Assembly (NCBI RefSeq): GCF_003688915.1
Contig: NZ_REFU01000001.1
Span: 930,001 to 994,000, forward strand
From: Rhodococcus sp. SBT000017
GTDB taxonomy: Bacteria > Actinomycetota > Actinomycetes > Mycobacteriales > Mycobacteriaceae
Length of the DNA stretch: 64,000 nucleotides
Direction: 5' to 3'
Shown in pieces: positions 45,354 to 56,561 of the stretch. The position numbers and the translations under genes were made by a program. Position 1 is the stretch's first letter. Every line of letters begins with the position of its first letter. Below the pieces are notes generated by a model. That model had not been told where the DNA came from. It did no database searches and saw only the letters and a list, made by a program, of their open reading frames with translations.

Positions 45354-46258
45354 TTGTCGACATTCCCGCCACGACGACGGCCGAGGTCGGCAAGAAGCTG
45401 GTGGAGGTGCGCGAGGCAGGCGGTGCGGTGACCATCGGCCGGGTGCTGACACTGATCGTCGCCAGCCGTGATCCGGCCAAGGCCGAACGAGCGATCGACG
45501 CAGCGAACGAGGCGAGCCGTGAGCATCCGTGCCGCGTCATCGTGCTCATCCACGGAGACCGATCAGCCGATTCGAGCCTCGACGCCCAGATCCGGGTGGG
45601 CGGCGACGCCGGTGCATCGGAGGTCGTCGTGTTGCGCCTGAACGGCGAACTCGCCGATCACGAGCACAGTGTCGTCATCCCGTTCCTGCTTCCCGATACC
45701 CCGATCGTCGCCTGGTGGCCGGACGAAGCTCCGACCGTTCCGGCGAAGGATCCGCTTGGACGCTTGGCAATTCGACGGATCACCGATGCCACCAACTCCC
45801 CCGACACCACCGCGACGATCAAGGGACGGCTGAGCAGCTATACCGAGGGCGACACCGATCTCTCCTGGAGTCGCATCACCTACTGGCGCGGCCTGTTGGC
45901 CACCGCGCTCGACCAGGCTCCGTTCGAGGCCGTCGTCTCGGCCACGGTGTCGGGACTGGCCGAGGAGCCCGCACTCGACATCCTGGCCGGTTGGCTGGCC
46001 GCGAAACTGGACGTGCCGGTCTACCGCCGGGCGGGTGAGCTGAAGGTGGAGCTGATCCGAGAGAACAGCAGCATTTCGCTGACGCGACCGCAGACGGGTA
46101 AGACCGCGACCCTGCGGCGTACCGGTCAGCCCGACGCCGAAGTCGCACTGGCGCGTCGTAACACGCGCGAGTGCCTCGCCGAGGAACTGCGCAGACTCGA
46201 CACGGACGAGATCTACGAACTCGCCCTGCACGGACTGTCGAAAGTGAGCTATGAGTAA
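45350..46258 (+). CDS. opcA: Glucose-6-phosphate dehydrogenase assembly protein OpcA
   Basis: This 302-residue actinobacterial OpcA (DUF4352-unrelated; OxPP-cycle protein) is needed for full activity of Zwf, possibly as an allosteric subunit. The DIPATTTAEVGKKLVEVRE beginning and the WWPDEAPTVPAKDPLGRLAIRRITDAT block are conserved. The GTG at 45350 is chosen because GGAGAAG precedes it and the family starts here; the GTGA overlaps the zwf stop. The last residues overlap the pgl start by 8 bases. Together with zwf and pgl this is the standard actinobacterial arrangement. Confidence 0.93.
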   Translation: MIVDIPATTTAEVGKKLVEVREAGGAVTIGRVLTLIVASRDPAKAERAIDAANEASREHPCRVIVLIHGDRSADSSLDAQIRVGGDAGASEVVVLRLNGELADHEHSVVIPFLLPDTPIVAWWPDEAPTVPAKDPLGRLAIRRITDATNSPDTTATIKGRLSSYTEGDTDLSWSRITYWRGLLATALDQAPFEAVVSATVSGLAEEPALDILAGWLAAKLDVPVYRRAGELKVELIRENSSISLTRPQTGKTATLRRTGQPDAEVALARRNTRECLAEELRRLDTDEIYELALHGLSKVSYE

Positions 46259-46997
46259 GACCTCTGTACTTCAGTACTTGGACGCGCAGGCCCTGGTCGA
46301 CGCAGCACGATCGCGCTTCGTCGACGTGGTCACAGCCGCGCAGGCCGAGCGAGGCTCCGCGTCGGTGGTGCTGACCGGCGGTGGCACCGGAATCGCGCTG
46401 CTGGAGGCGCTACGCACGGACTCCGGCTCGATCGACTGGGGCAGAGTCGACATCTATTTCGGCGACGAACGCTTCCTGCCCTCGGGCGATCCCGAGCGCA
46501 ACGAGGTTCAAGCCTCGCAGGCGCTGCTCGACCACGTCGAGGTCCATCCGGATCGGGTGTTTCGGATGGCAGCATCCGACGGACCGCACGGGAGCGACCC
46601 CGAGGTGGCTGCGGCAACGTATGCGCAGATCCTGCATTCCGGATCCGAAGGTGAGCCGACTCCCCAATTCGACGTCCATCTCCTCGGAATGGGCGGCGAA
46701 GGCCACATCAATTCGCTCTTCCCCCACACCGATGCAGTGCGCGAGCAGCACCGCTTCGTCGTGGCGGTCGAGGACTCCCCCAAGCCCCCGCCGGTGCGCA
46801 TCACACTGACGCTGCCTGCGGTTCGCCGCGCACAGCACGTGTGGCTGCTCGTCTCGGGAGCGAACAAGGCCGATGCCGTCGCTGCTGCGGTGGGCGGGGC
46901 CGATTCCGACGACGTCCCGTCGGCCGGCGCGCTGGGCACCGAATCGACGGTTTGGTTCCTCGACTCCGGCGCAGCGTCCAAGCTGGACACTGTCTGA
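46251..46997 (+). CDS. pgl: 6-phosphogluconolactonase
   Basis: This 248-residue DevB/SOL-type lactonase hydrolyses 6-phosphogluconolactone, the second step of the oxidative branch. VVLTGGGTGIALLEAL (about residues 44-59), VDIYFGDERFLPSGDPERN and FDVHLLGMGGEGHINSLFPHT, with the glycine-rich catalytic region, are conserved. The ATG at 46251 lies inside the opcA 3' end. This is the last gene of the operon; a hairpin follows about 110 bases later. No 6-phosphogluconate dehydrogenase gene is in view. Confidence 0.94.
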   Translation: MSKTSVLQYLDAQALVDAARSRFVDVVTAAQAERGSASVVLTGGGTGIALLEALRTDSGSIDWGRVDIYFGDERFLPSGDPERNEVQASQALLDHVEVHPDRVFRMAASDGPHGSDPEVAAATYAQILHSGSEGEPTPQFDVHLLGMGGEGHINSLFPHTDAVREQHRFVVAVEDSPKPPPVRITLTLPAVRRAQHVWLLVSGANKADAVAAAVGGADSDDVPSAGALGTESTVWFLDSGAASKLDTV

Positions 46998-47107
46998 CCT
47001 CGGACCCGACAGGTGCCGAGCTAACTGGGTTCGGCCCCGAAGTCGCGTTCCCGAGGTTCGCCGTCGTTCTCGACGGCATGAGGCTCGCACTGGATGTCTG
47101 ATCGTCC

Positions 47108-47139
47108 GATCCGCCTACCGTTCGCGCGGTAGGCGGATC
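47108..47139 (+). terminator. Terminator-like hairpin after the pentose phosphate operon
   Basis: GATCCGCCTACCG (47108-47120) pairs perfectly with CGGTAGGCGGATC (47127-47139) around a 6-base loop. CGTTTCG follows, the nearest thing here to a U-tract. It lies between pgl and the convergent ppc gene and could act in both directions. Confidence 0.65.
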
Positions 47140-47233
47140 CGTTTCGCCAGGTGTCCATCGAGTTGCTGCACTGCCTCATACCTCGTTGGACGCGATCGAC
47201 CGCCAGCCGGTTCCTCGCCCCTTGTGCGCGAGG

Positions 47234-50065
47234 CTAGCCGCTGTTGCGCAGTGCCGTCGCGAGACCGTTCATCGTCAGCAGGATTCCTCGCTTGACGCGT
47301 TCGTCGTCGTCACCGTTTCGGTAGCGCCTGAGCATCTCCACCTGCATCTGGTTGAGCGGCTCGAGGTACGGGAACCGATTGTGCACGGAGCGTTCGAGCG
47401 ACGGGTTGTCTTCGAGCAGGCGACTGTGACCGGTGATCTTCAGGTACATCCGCACAGTCGTTGCGTGTTCGGCCTCGATCATGCCGAAGATCCGCGCACG
47501 CAGGTCTGCGTCGGGAACCAACTCCGCGTACCGAGCCGCGATGCCCAGATCCGACTTGGCCATGACCTGCGCGAGGTTGGACAGAACGGTCTGGAAGAAC
47601 GGCCACTTTCGATACAGGTCGGTCAGCACCTCGAGCTTGGCATCGTCGTCGCCGACCCACTCCTCGAACGCCGATCCGGTGCCGTACCACCCGGGCAGCA
47701 TGACGCGGCACTGACTCCACGACATCACCCACGGGATGGCTCGCAGGTCGTAGACCGAGTTCGTCGGCTTCCTCGATGCGGGACGCGAGCCGATGTTCAG
47801 CTCGCCCACCTCGGCGACCGGCGTCGACGTGCGGAAGTACTCGACGAAACCGGGCTCCTCGTGCACCAGGCGTCCGTATGCAGCACGTGCCTTGGCGGCC
47901 AGGTCGTCGAGAATGTCGTACGCGGCTTCTGCGCCGTCCCCGAGACCCTCCACGTCCAGCAGAGTCGATTCGAGCGTTCCCGCGACCAGAGACTCGAGAT
48001 TGCGACGCGCCATGGACGGCTCGGCGTACTTCGCCGCGATGATCTCGCCCTGTTCGGTCAGCCGCAGCGACCCCTGCACCACGCCCGGCGGCTGCGCCAG
48101 GATCGCGTCGTAGCTGGGACCGCCGCCGCGGCCGACGGTGCCGCCGCGTCCGTGGAAGAGCCGCAGGCGAATACCCGTCTTGCGTGAGGCCTCGAGCAGA
48201 TCCAGCTCGGCGCGGTACAGCGCCCAGTTCGCTGCCAGATACCCGCCGTCCTTGTTCGAGTCCGAATACCCGAGCATGACTTCCTGATTCATGCCGCGCC
48301 CGGCCACCAGCGCGCGATAGATCGGAACGTCGAGCGTGGCGAGCAAGGTCGCGGCACCTTGCTGAAGATCCTCGATGGTCTCGAACAGCGGAACGACACC
48401 CACCGTCGACGTGGGCGCCGAGCCGTCGGTGCCCGGGTCGAAGATGCCCGCTTCCTTGAGCAGCAACGCCGCTTCGAGCATGTCACTGACCGACTGACAC
48501 ATGCTGATGATGTAGTTCTGGATGGTGTCGGGGCCCAGGTGGTCGATGGCCTCCTTGGCGGCCCTGACAATGCCCAGTTCCTTGGTGGCGAGCTCACTGA
48601 GCTGCGCGTTGGGGCCGACGAGCGGCCGCCTGGTCGCAAGTTCCTGCGACAGCACCGACACCCGCTCGTCCTCTCCGAGGGACATGTAGTCGGAGTGAAC
48701 ACCGGCCCAGGCCAGCAGCTCGGCGACCACCTCTTCGTGGGTCTCGGAGTTCTGCCGCATGTCCAAGGCCTGCAGATGGAAGCCGAACGTCTCGACCGAC
48801 TGTCGGAGCCGCAGCAGTCGATCGTCGGCGATCAACGCATCACCGTCCGCTCGCAACGCCCGGTCGATGATGTCGAGGTCGTCGAGGATGTCCTGCGGGC
48901 CGTCGTACTGCTGCGCCCCGAGGTCCACCCCGGATACCGGCACCGCGTCGAGTACCGCCTCGGCGGTGGCAGTGAGCCGGGCCCGGATGCCGACGACCGC
49001 GACCCGATACGGTTCGTCCGACCGGCGATCGTCCGGTTCGGCCGATGCGCCGGCCAGGGCGGCGAGATCCTCGGTGACGTCCACCAGGCGCGCGGACATC
49101 GACAGTTCCTTCTCCAAGGCGACCAGCTCGTCGAGGTAGTGCTCGAACGCGACGTATCCGGCCTGATGTGTCGCCGTGTGCACCACGTCGGCGGTCACGT
49201 TCGGATTGCCGTCACGGTCGCCGCCGATCCACGATCCGGGGCGCAGAATCGGCCTAGGCAGCAGGTCGTCCTCGGGCCACCGTGCGCGCAGTGCCGCACG
49301 CACATCCGCGTTGAGGGCTGGCATGACGTCGAAGAGAGACGACTCGAAGTAGCGGAGGCCGACCTCGATCTCATCCTGAATTCGCAGACGAGACAATCGA
49401 ATCAGAGCTGTCTCCCACAGGGTCAGCACTTGCCTGCGGATCTGCACATCGATGGCGGCCAGTTCCTTCGCCGCACTGGCGGCCTTGCCCTCGACCGCCG
49501 CAGCGGCGACATCGCGGCGACGCATCAGCTCGGTGATCTTCGACTGCACGTCGAACACGGTGCGTCGACGTGTCTCGGTGGGGTGCGCGGTGATCACCGG
49601 TGCCACCAACGCATCCGTCAGCGCGGCGGCCACCTGCTCGCGCGACGGTGCCGCGGCATCGATCTTGAGCCAGGTGGCGTCGAGACTGCTGTCCTGCGGC
49701 GGGTCCTCGCGGTCGAGGTGAATCGCGCGACGACGTTCGCGGTGCAGATCTTCGGCAAGATTGGCAAGAAGCGAGAAGTGGCTGAACGCGCGAATGAGTG
49801 GAACTGCCTGTGCCACTTCCACATCGGTGTAGCGTCCGACCGAATCGTCCCGCTCGATCTCGGATCTGCGAACTGCGAAGGACTCGACACGCGCTGCCTC
49901 GATGAGGTCGAAGACGTCCTCGCCCTCGTGCTCGCGGATGATCTCACCCAGGATGCCGCCGAGATAGCGGATGTCCTCACGGAGAGGCTCTGTCAACTCC
50001 CGACCCTGAGCTGTCGGTGGGACGAAAGCTGGGGAACCGACTGACTCGTAGGAGGATTCGCTCAT
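47234..50065 (-). CDS. ppc: Phosphoenolpyruvate carboxylase
   Basis: This 943-residue PEPC makes oxaloacetate from PEP and bicarbonate, the anaplerotic entry to the TCA cycle. The catalytic histidine region is [14 protein letters not shown] (about residue 156), the second is [26 protein letters not shown] (about residue 600), and the arginine-rich [10 protein letters not shown] block is present; the C-terminus RNSG resembles the usual NTG. PEPC is common in corynebacteria and rhodococci. The start is ATG 50065. It lies last in gap-pgk-tpi-secG-ppc, with 51 bases after secG. Length and motifs are normal. Confidence 0.96.
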   Translation of the reverse strand: MSESSYESVGSPAFVPPTAQGRELTEPLREDIRYLGGILGEIIREHEGEDVFDLIEAARVESFAVRRSEIERDDSVGRYTDVEVAQAVPLIRAFSHFSLLANLAEDLHRERRRAIHLDREDPPQDSSLDATWLKIDAAAPSREQVAAALTDALVAPVITAHPTETRRRTVFDVQSKITELMRRRDVAAAAVEGKAASAAKELAAIDVQIRRQVLTLWETALIRLSRLRIQDEIEVGLRYFESSLFDVMPALNADVRAALRARWPEDDLLPRPILRPGSWIGGDRDGNPNVTADVVHTATHQAGYVAFEHYLDELVALEKELSMSARLVDVTEDLAALAGASAEPDDRRSDEPYRVAVVGIRARLTATAEAVLDAVPVSGVDLGAQQYDGPQDILDDLDIIDRALRADGDALIADDRLLRLRQSVETFGFHLQALDMRQNSETHEEVVAELLAWAGVHSDYMSLGEDERVSVLSQELATRRPLVGPNAQLSELATKELGIVRAAKEAIDHLGPDTIQNYIISMCQSVSDMLEAALLLKEAGIFDPGTDGSAPTSTVGVVPLFETIEDLQQGAATLLATLDVPIYRALVAGRGMNQEVMLGYSDSNKDGGYLAANWALYRAELDLLEASRKTGIRLRLFHGRGGTVGRGGGPSYDAILAQPPGVVQGSLRLTEQGEIIAAKYAEPSMARRNLESLVAGTLESTLLDVEGLGDGAEAAYDILDDLAAKARAAYGRLVHEEPGFVEYFRTSTPVAEVGELNIGSRPASRKPTNSVYDLRAIPWVMSWSQCRVMLPGWYGTGSAFEEWVGDDDAKLEVLTDLYRKWPFFQTVLSNLAQVMAKSDLGIAARYAELVPDADLRARIFGMIEAEHATTVRMYLKITGHSRLLEDNPSLERSVHNRFPYLEPLNQMQVEMLRRYRNGDDDERVKRGILLTMNGLATALRNSG

Positions 50066-50116
50066 CCACCCAGTATCGTCGCTCCGTCACCAACTCGCAC
50101 TCGGAGCCGAATTCGA

Positions 50117-50356
50117 TCAGGTGTACTTGATCTCCAGACCGATACCGAGGATGGCGATGAGCCAGATGATGCCGGTGAAGACCGTGAGGCGATCGAGGTT
50201 CTTCTCGACGACGGTGGAACCGGAGAGGCTGGACTGCACTCCGCCACCGAACAGGCTGGACAATCCGCCGCCCTTGCCGCGATGCAGCAGGATCAGCAAG
50301 ATCAGCGCCAGGCTGGTGACGACCAGCAGAATATCCAGAAACAGATCCATGTCCAC
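50117..50356 (-). CDS. secG: Preprotein translocase subunit SecG
   Basis: This 79-residue small membrane protein completes the SecYEG channel. It has two transmembrane helices (about residues 4-24 and 55-75) around the Gly-rich loop HRGKGGGLSSLFGGG, which is the family signature. GAGGTGG lies directly upstream of the ATG. SecG sits between tpi and ppc as in corynebacteria and mycobacteria. The tpi 3' end and a long hairpin lie between tpi and secG, so secG may have its own promoter in the 112-base gap. Confidence 0.92.
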   Translation of the reverse strand: MDMDLFLDILLVVTSLALILLILLHRGKGGGLSSLFGGGVQSSLSGSTVVEKNLDRLTVFTGIIWLIAILGIGLEIKYT

Positions 50357-50400
50357 CTCAAACTCGATTCGATGCCTTCAGCAGCCTACCTGGCCCCGCG

Positions 50401-50444
50401 AACGGCTTCGGACACCCCGCCGACGCGAGGTGTCCGAAGCCGTT
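50401..50444 (-). terminator. Terminator-like hairpin after tpiA
   Basis: AACGGCTTCGGACACC (50401-50416) and GGTGTCCGAAGCCGTT (50429-50444) are perfectly complementary over 16 bases with a 12-base loop, 24 bases after the tpiA stop in the minus direction. No U-tract follows on the minus strand. Confidence 0.7.
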
Positions 50445-50468
50445 TGTTGCAGCGTTGCCGATGGCCGA

Positions 50469-51254
50469 TCAGGGCAGGGGTCCACCTGCAGCGATGGCCG
50501 ACAACGTGGCGAACTCGTCGGCCTTGAGCGAAGCGCCGCCGACCAGTGCGCCGTCGACGTCGGGCTGACCGACGATCTCGCCGACGTTCTTCGCATTGAC
50601 CGATCCGCCGTACAGCACGCGCACGCCCGCGGCGACCTCGTCCGAGGAGAGCGACTTCAGTTCCGCACGGATGGCGCCGCACACTTCCTGAGCGTCCGAC
50701 GCCGACGCGACTCGGCCGGTTCCGATTGCCCACACCGGCTCGTAGGCGATCACGATCTTGGAGATGTCCTCGGCCGACAGTCCGTCGAGTGACCCACGAA
50801 GCTGTGCGACGTTGTAGGCCACGTGCTCGCCGGCCTCACGGATGTTCAGACCCTCTCCGATACACACGATCGGGGTGAGCCCGTTCTTCAGGGCCGCCTT
50901 CGTCTTGGCGAGCACGACTGCGTCGTCCTCGCTGTGCAGCGTGCGTCGCTCGGAGTGACCGACGACGACGAAGGTGCATCCCAGCTTGGCCAGCATCGAC
51001 CCGCTGATCTCGCCGGTGAAGGCACCCTTGTCCTCGGACGAGACGTCCTGCGCACCATAGGTGAGCAGCAGTTTGTCACCCTCGACCAGGGTCTGCACGC
51101 TACGGATGTCGGTGAACGGCGGGATCACCGTCACGTCGACCTTGTCGAAGTACTTCTCGGGCAACGAGAAAGCGATCTTCTGCACCAGCGAGATTGCCTC
51201 GAGGTGGTTGAGGTTCATCTTCCAGTTGCCCGCGATGAGCGGCTTACGTGCCAT
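50469..51254 (-). CDS. tpiA: Triosephosphate isomerase
   Basis: This 261-residue TIM-barrel enzyme interconverts dihydroxyacetone phosphate and glyceraldehyde-3-phosphate. Asn/Lys catalytic start [14 protein letters not shown], the histidine in [15 protein letters not shown], and the catalytic Glu in [16 protein letters not shown] (about residue 176) are present, along with YGGSVNAKN. The ATG lies 3 bases after the pgk stop. It is in the gap-pgk-tpi operon. Features are standard. Confidence 0.97.
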   Translation of the reverse strand: MARKPLIAGNWKMNLNHLEAISLVQKIAFSLPEKYFDKVDVTVIPPFTDIRSVQTLVEGDKLLLTYGAQDVSSEDKGAFTGEISGSMLAKLGCTFVVVGHSERRTLHSEDDAVVLAKTKAALKNGLTPIVCIGEGLNIREAGEHVAYNVAQLRGSLDGLSAEDISKIVIAYEPVWAIGTGRVASASDAQEVCGAIRAELKSLSSDEVAAGVRVLYGGSVNAKNVGEIVGQPDVDGALVGGASLKADEFATLSAIAAGGPLP

Positions 51255-51257
51255 GCG

Positions 51258-52469
51258 TTACGCCTCCAGGACGGATAGGCCGGGGAGCTGCTTGCCTTCG
51301 AGGTATTCGAGGGATGCACCGCCGCCGGTGGAGATGTGCGAGAAGCCGTCGTCGGGCAGTCCGAGGGTGCGTACCGCAGCCGCGGAGTCGCCGCCGCCGA
51401 CGACGCTGAAGGCGCCCTTCTCGGTGGCTCCGATGATCGCTTCGGCGATGCCCTTGGTGCCGGCCGAGAACTTGTCGAACTCGAACACGCCGGCCGGTCC
51501 GTTCCAGAAGACGGTCTTGGCGTTGGAGAGAACCACGGCGAAACGACTGACCGAGTCGGGTCCGATGTCCAGGCCCATCCAGCCGTCCGGAATCTCGGAC
51601 GCCTTCACGGTCTTCGCCTCGGCGTCCGCCGCGAACTTGTCCCCTACGACGATGTCGACGGGCAGGTGGATCACGTCGCCGAAACGCTCGAGCAGGTCCT
51701 TGCAGACCTCGATCTGATCCTCCTGCAGCAGCGAGTTCCCGACCGAATATCCTTGCGCGGCAAGGAACGTGAATGCCATGCCGCCGCCGATGACGAGGGT
51801 GTCGACCTTGGGGGCCAACGCCTCGATGACGCCGAGCTTGTCCGAGACCTTGGAGCCGCCGAGCACCACCGCGTACGGACGCGCGGCGTCCTCGGTCAGC
51901 TTGGCCAGCACCTCGACCTCGGCAGCGACGAGTGTGCCCGCATAGTGGGGCAGCAACTGCGCCACGTCGTAGACCGACGCCTGCTTGCGGTGCACGACGC
52001 CGAATCCGTCGGAGACGAACGCCGCGTCGTCGCCGGCCAGAGCAACGAGTTCACGGGCCAGTGCAGCTCGCTCGGACTCGTCCTTGCTGGTCTCCCGCGG
52101 ATCGAAGCGAATGTTCTCGAGCAGCAGTACGTCGCCGTCGGTCAGACCCTCGGCGCGAGCCTCGGCGTCCTGACCCACAACGTCGCCCGCGAGCTGAACG
52201 TGGCGTCCCAGCAGCTCGCCCAGTTTCGCTGCGACCGGAGCCAGGCTGTACTTCGCGTCGGGCTTGCCGTCGGGACGACCGAGGTGCGCGGTGACGATGA
52301 CCTTGGCACCAGCCTCGACCAGTGCCCGAAGAGTCGGGATCGACGCCTGGATACGGCCGGGATCGGTGATCGTGCCGTCCTCGAGCGGGACATTGAAGTC
52401 CGATCGCACGAGGACGCCACGGCCTTCGACACCGGCATCGAGCAGATCCTGCAGTGTCTTGACAGCCAT
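51258..52469 (-). CDS. pgk: Phosphoglycerate kinase
   Basis: This 403-residue PGK makes ATP from 1,3-bisphosphoglycerate. The N-terminal [14 protein letters not shown] and HLGRPDGK blocks, and the nucleotide-binding [35 protein letters not shown] region near the C-terminus, are family signatures. I take the ATG at 52469 ([10 protein letters not shown]); the same open frame continues upstream without a start that fits. It lies 5 bases after gap and 3 before tpi. Confidence 0.97.
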   Translation of the reverse strand: MAVKTLQDLLDAGVEGRGVLVRSDFNVPLEDGTITDPGRIQASIPTLRALVEAGAKVIVTAHLGRPDGKPDAKYSLAPVAAKLGELLGRHVQLAGDVVGQDAEARAEGLTDGDVLLLENIRFDPRETSKDESERAALARELVALAGDDAAFVSDGFGVVHRKQASVYDVAQLLPHYAGTLVAAEVEVLAKLTEDAARPYAVVLGGSKVSDKLGVIEALAPKVDTLVIGGGMAFTFLAAQGYSVGNSLLQEDQIEVCKDLLERFGDVIHLPVDIVVGDKFAADAEAKTVKASEIPDGWMGLDIGPDSVSRFAVVLSNAKTVFWNGPAGVFEFDKFSAGTKGIAEAIIGATEKGAFSVVGGGDSAAAVRTLGLPDDGFSHISTGGGASLEYLEGKQLPGLSVLEA

Positions 52470-52474
52470 CGGTG

Positions 52475-53503
<1,029 letters not shown>

Positions 53504-53565
53504 CTAAAAGTTGTGAAAACAGATGTCTGATTGTGCCTGCGTGCGGGGTGCCACACGCGGTTCCC

Positions 53566-53571
53566 ACCCTA
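53566..53571 (-). promoter_or_regulatory. -10 hexamer of the gap operon
   Basis: TAGGGT on the minus strand (53571-53566) gives a transcription start near 53559 and a leader of about 65 bases before the gap GTG. No clear -35 is visible. The adjacent inverted repeat TGCGCGC/GCGCGCA (53575-53597) may terminate whiA transcription. Confidence 0.4.
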
Positions 53572-53614
53572 GTGTGCGCGCAGGCAGAGCGCGCGCATCA
53601 CGTGATCGGGCCGG

Positions 53615-54598
53615 TCACGCCTCGTCGAGCAGTTCGGCGGTGACCGCGGACTCGGTGTCCGGAATTCCGGTTTCCTTGGCCTTGCGGTCTGCCATGGACA
53701 GCAGGCGCCTGATTCGGCCTGCTACAGCGTCCTTGGTCATCGGTGGGTCGGCCAACTGGCCGAGTTCCTCGAGTGAGGCCTGCCGATGCTGGACTCGGAG
53801 CGAGCCCGCGGCGGCCAGATGATCCGGTACGTCCTCGCCGAGGATGTGCAGGGCCCGCTCGACGCGTGCTGCGGCGGCCACGGCGGCCCTGGCCGAGCGG
53901 CGCAGGTTGGCGTCGTCGAAGTTGGCGAGCCGGTTCGCGGTGGCCCTGACCTCGCGTCGCATGCGTCGTTCTTCCCAGATCAACCGGGTGTCCTGTGCCC
54001 CCATGCGGGTGAGCAGTGCCCCGATCGCCTCGCCGTCACGGACCACTACTCGATCGGTGCCGCGGACCTCGCGTGCCTTGGCGGCCACTCCGAGGCGTCG
54101 AGCGGCTCCGACGAGCGCGAGCGCAGCCTCCGGTCCGGGGCAGCTGATCTCCAGAGCCGAGGATCGACCCGGTTCGGTGAGCGAACCGTGCGCCAGGAAC
54201 GCGCCACGCCATGCGGCCTCGGAGTCCCCCACCGTGCCGCCGACGACCTGCGCGGGCAGCCCGCGAACAGGCCGTCCGCGCAGGTCCAACAGACCGGTCT
54301 GCCGCGCCAGCGCCTCGCCGTCCTTGGCGACGCGCACCACGTAGCGAGAGGTCTTGCGAAGCCCGCCTGCTCCGAGCATGTGCACGTCGGAGGAGTAGCC
54401 GTACAGCTCGAAGATCTCCCGACGCAGCCGTCTCGCAATGGACCCGAGGTCCACCTCCGCCTCGACCACCACTCGGCCCGCCACGATGTGCAGTCCGCCG
54501 GCGAATCGCAGCAGTGCGGACACCTCGGCCTTGCGGCAACTGACCTGACTGACGGTGAGCCTGCTCAGCTCGTCCTTGACCTCCGCTGTCATGGCCAC
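53615..54598 (-). CDS. whiA: Sporulation/cell-division regulator WhiA
   Basis: This 327-residue WhiA has an N-terminal LAGLIDADG-homing-endonuclease-like domain without nuclease motif ([17 protein letters not shown], [28 protein letters not shown]) and a C-terminal helix-turn-helix ([29 protein letters not shown], about residues 265-295). It regulates cell division genes in Gram-positives. The GTG at 54598 ([13 protein letters not shown]) fits mycobacterial starts (MAMT) and overlaps the yvcK stop; an ATG at 54592 is a close second. It is the last gene of uvrC-rapZ-yvcK-whiA. Confidence 0.95.
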   Translation of the reverse strand: MAMTAEVKDELSRLTVSQVSCRKAEVSALLRFAGGLHIVAGRVVVEAEVDLGSIARRLRREIFELYGYSSDVHMLGAGGLRKTSRYVVRVAKDGEALARQTGLLDLRGRPVRGLPAQVVGGTVGDSEAAWRGAFLAHGSLTEPGRSSALEISCPGPEAALALVGAARRLGVAAKAREVRGTDRVVVRDGEAIGALLTRMGAQDTRLIWEERRMRREVRATANRLANFDDANLRRSARAAVAAAARVERALHILGEDVPDHLAAAGSLRVQHRQASLEELGQLADPPMTKDAVAGRIRRLLSMADRKAKETGIPDTESAVTAELLDEA

Positions 54599-55614
54599 GA
54601 AGTGATCCCCTCTCTGCGTGCGGCAGTCGGTGCGGTGCCGTCGGTGGACGACACGATGGAGCCGAGAGCCGCGGCAAGCTTGCCGTAATGATGTGCGTGG
54701 GTGCCGTTTTCGGCAACGTCGACGTAGACGACCTCGGCACCGAGCCGGGCCGCTGCCCGCGCCACGTGCTCGCGGTTGCTGCCTTCCGGGACCGAGGCGG
54801 AATCGACCAACACGTAGTCGATTCCCAAATCCGGTGCGTGTTGGGAGAGTACGTGGACATGGCGCTCGGCGGAGAATCCGGTGGTCTCCCCCAGTTCTGG
54901 GGCCAGGTTCAACACCAGTACCTTCGGCGCGCGGGTGCGAGCCAGCGCGGTGAGCTGATCCGGCACCAGCACGTGCGGGATGACGCTGGAGAACCACGAT
55001 CCCGGTCCGAGCACCACGAGGTCGGCCTTCTCGATCGCGGCGAGTGCATCCGCGGAGGCCGGCGGTTCGGGTGGCAGCAGTCGAACGCGGCGAACCTTGC
55101 CGGGAGTGGTCGCCACCGCGACCTGTCCGCGAATGACGCGGCTCACGCGTGGGTCGTCCTCGAGACCGGAGACGTCGGCCTCGATGTCGAGTGCGATCGG
55201 CGACATCGGAAGCACTCGTCCGTCGATTCCGAGCATCCGCACCATCTCGTCCAGTGCGGCGATCGGGTCGCCCAGTACCTCGGTGAGGCCGGCGAGGATG
55301 AGGTTGCCCACCGAGTGACCGGCCAGAGCGCCCGTGCCACCGAAGCGGTGCTGCAGCACGTCGGTCCAGAGCTGCGTTCGCTCGTCCGAGCGTGCCAGCG
55401 CGGCCAGTGCCATGCGTAGGTCCCCGGGCGGAATGACGCCGAGCTCGGCTCGCAGACGCCCCGAGGATCCTCCGTCGTCGGCGACCGTGACGATGGCGGT
55501 GACGTCGTGACCGAGCAACCGGGCCGCCGACAGCGTGGCGTACAGGCCGTGACCGCCGCCGAGCGCAACTATTTTGGGGCCCGATACCGGTACTTCGGTG
55601 TCGACCTCGCTCAT
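54589..55614 (-). CDS. yvcK: YvcK/CofD-like gluconeogenesis factor
   Basis: This 341-residue protein of the YvcK family (CuvA in mycobacteria, Rv1422) binds UDP-sugars and links peptidoglycan precursor supply to growth on non-glycolytic carbon. The N-terminal [36 protein letters not shown] (nucleotide-binding) and the [11 protein letters not shown] block are characteristic. The frame overlaps rapZ by 4 bases and whiA by about 4-10 bases. Membership of the rapZ-yvcK-whiA gene trio supports the identification. Confidence 0.94.
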   Translation of the reverse strand: MSEVDTEVPVSGPKIVALGGGHGLYATLSAARLLGHDVTAIVTVADDGGSSGRLRAELGVIPPGDLRMALAALARSDERTQLWTDVLQHRFGGTGALAGHSVGNLILAGLTEVLGDPIAALDEMVRMLGIDGRVLPMSPIALDIEADVSGLEDDPRVSRVIRGQVAVATTPGKVRRVRLLPPEPPASADALAAIEKADLVVLGPGSWFSSVIPHVLVPDQLTALARTRAPKVLVLNLAPELGETTGFSAERHVHVLSQHAPDLGIDYVLVDSASVPEGSNREHVARAAARLGAEVVYVDVAENGTHAHHYGKLAAALGSIVSSTDGTAPTAARREGITSWP

Positions 55615-56561
55615 TCGCGACCCAGATCCCGATGCAGCACGCGCACCGACACATCACCCTGATCGGCGAGAATCGCGGCCAGTGCCTCGGTCATCGCGAC
55701 ACTTCGGTGCTTTCCTCCGGTGCAGCCCACGGCCACCGTCATGTATCTCTTGCCTTCCCGCACGTATCCCTCGATCGTCAGATTCAGCAGATGCGTGTAT
55801 GTCTGCAGGTAGTCGCGTGCCCCGTCCTGCCCCAGCACGTAATCGCGGACGTCCGCGTCCTGGCCGGTGTGTTCGCGCAGCTCGGGCACCCAATGCGGAT
55901 TGGGCAGAAAGCGCACGTCGCAGACCAGGTCGGCGTCCATCGGCAGGCCGTACTTGAAGCCGAACGACTGCACGGTGACGCCGACGCCGGTGGTGTCGGC
56001 GTCACCGAACACCGTCTCGATCTTGCGCCGCAGCTGATGCACGGACAGGGATGTGGTGTCCACCGTCAGATCCGCAGCCGCCTTGACCTGGGCGAGTCGC
56101 AACCGCTCGGCGGTGATGCCCTCGGTCAACGTTCCGTCCTGACCGTCGTTCTGCAGGGGATGGCTGCGCCGGTTGGACTCGAATCGACGGATCAGCACGG
56201 CGTCGGACGCGTCGAGGAAGAGCACTCTGTTGCGCACGCCCTTGGAGTCGAGTTCTTTCACGACCCAGCCCAGATCGCCGGTGAACAGGCGGCTTCGAAC
56301 GTCCATGACCAGTGCCAGTCGCTCGATTCTGGGATTGGACTCGAGTCCGAGATCGACCATCTTGGAGATGAGCTCCGGCGGTAGGTTGTCGGCGACGTAC
56401 CAGCCGAGGTCCTCGAGAATCTTGGCCGCAGTGCGCAGTCCTGCACCGGAAACGCCGGTGACCAACGCCACTTCGATCTCGTCGTGCCGCGACTCCCCCG
56501 CGGAGGGCTGTTCGAGGTGCTCTTCGGACGGTGGATGTCTCTGTGTCTGGTGTTCGCTCAC
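55611..56561 (-). CDS. rapZ: RapZ/YvcJ-family nucleotide-binding protein with altered P-loop
   Basis: This 316-residue RapZ family protein has the two-domain layout: an N-terminal P-loop-like domain and a C-terminal domain with [12 protein letters not shown] near residue 290. The P-loop position reads [12 protein letters not shown] (residues 36-47), where the canonical lysine and Ser/Thr of GxxGxGK(S/T) are Leu42 and Arg43, so ordinary nucleotide hydrolysis is doubtful. [15 protein letters not shown] and RFLPNPHW are conserved. The start overlaps the uvrC stop by one base. The yvcK and whiA neighbours confirm the family. Confidence 0.94.
   Translation of the reverse strand: MSEHQTQRHPPSEEHLEQPSAGESRHDEIEVALVTGVSGAGLRTAAKILEDLGWYVADNLPPELISKMVDLGLESNPRIERLALVMDVRSRLFTGDLGWVVKELDSKGVRNRVLFLDASDAVLIRRFESNRRSHPLQNDGQDGTLTEGITAERLRLAQVKAAADLTVDTTSLSVHQLRRKIETVFGDADTTGVGVTVQSFGFKYGLPMDADLVCDVRFLPNPHWVPELREHTGQDADVRDYVLGQDGARDYLQTYTHLLNLTIEGYVREGKRYMTVAVGCTGGKHRSVAMTEALAAILADQGDVSVRVLHRDLGRE

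Noticed and set aside
53615..55657. A possible large fusion of whiA with an upstream domain (680 codons)
   Set aside because: The frame stays open upstream of the WhiA start, but that part overlaps the yvcK gene in another frame and has no homologous look; whiA starts at 54598 or 54592.
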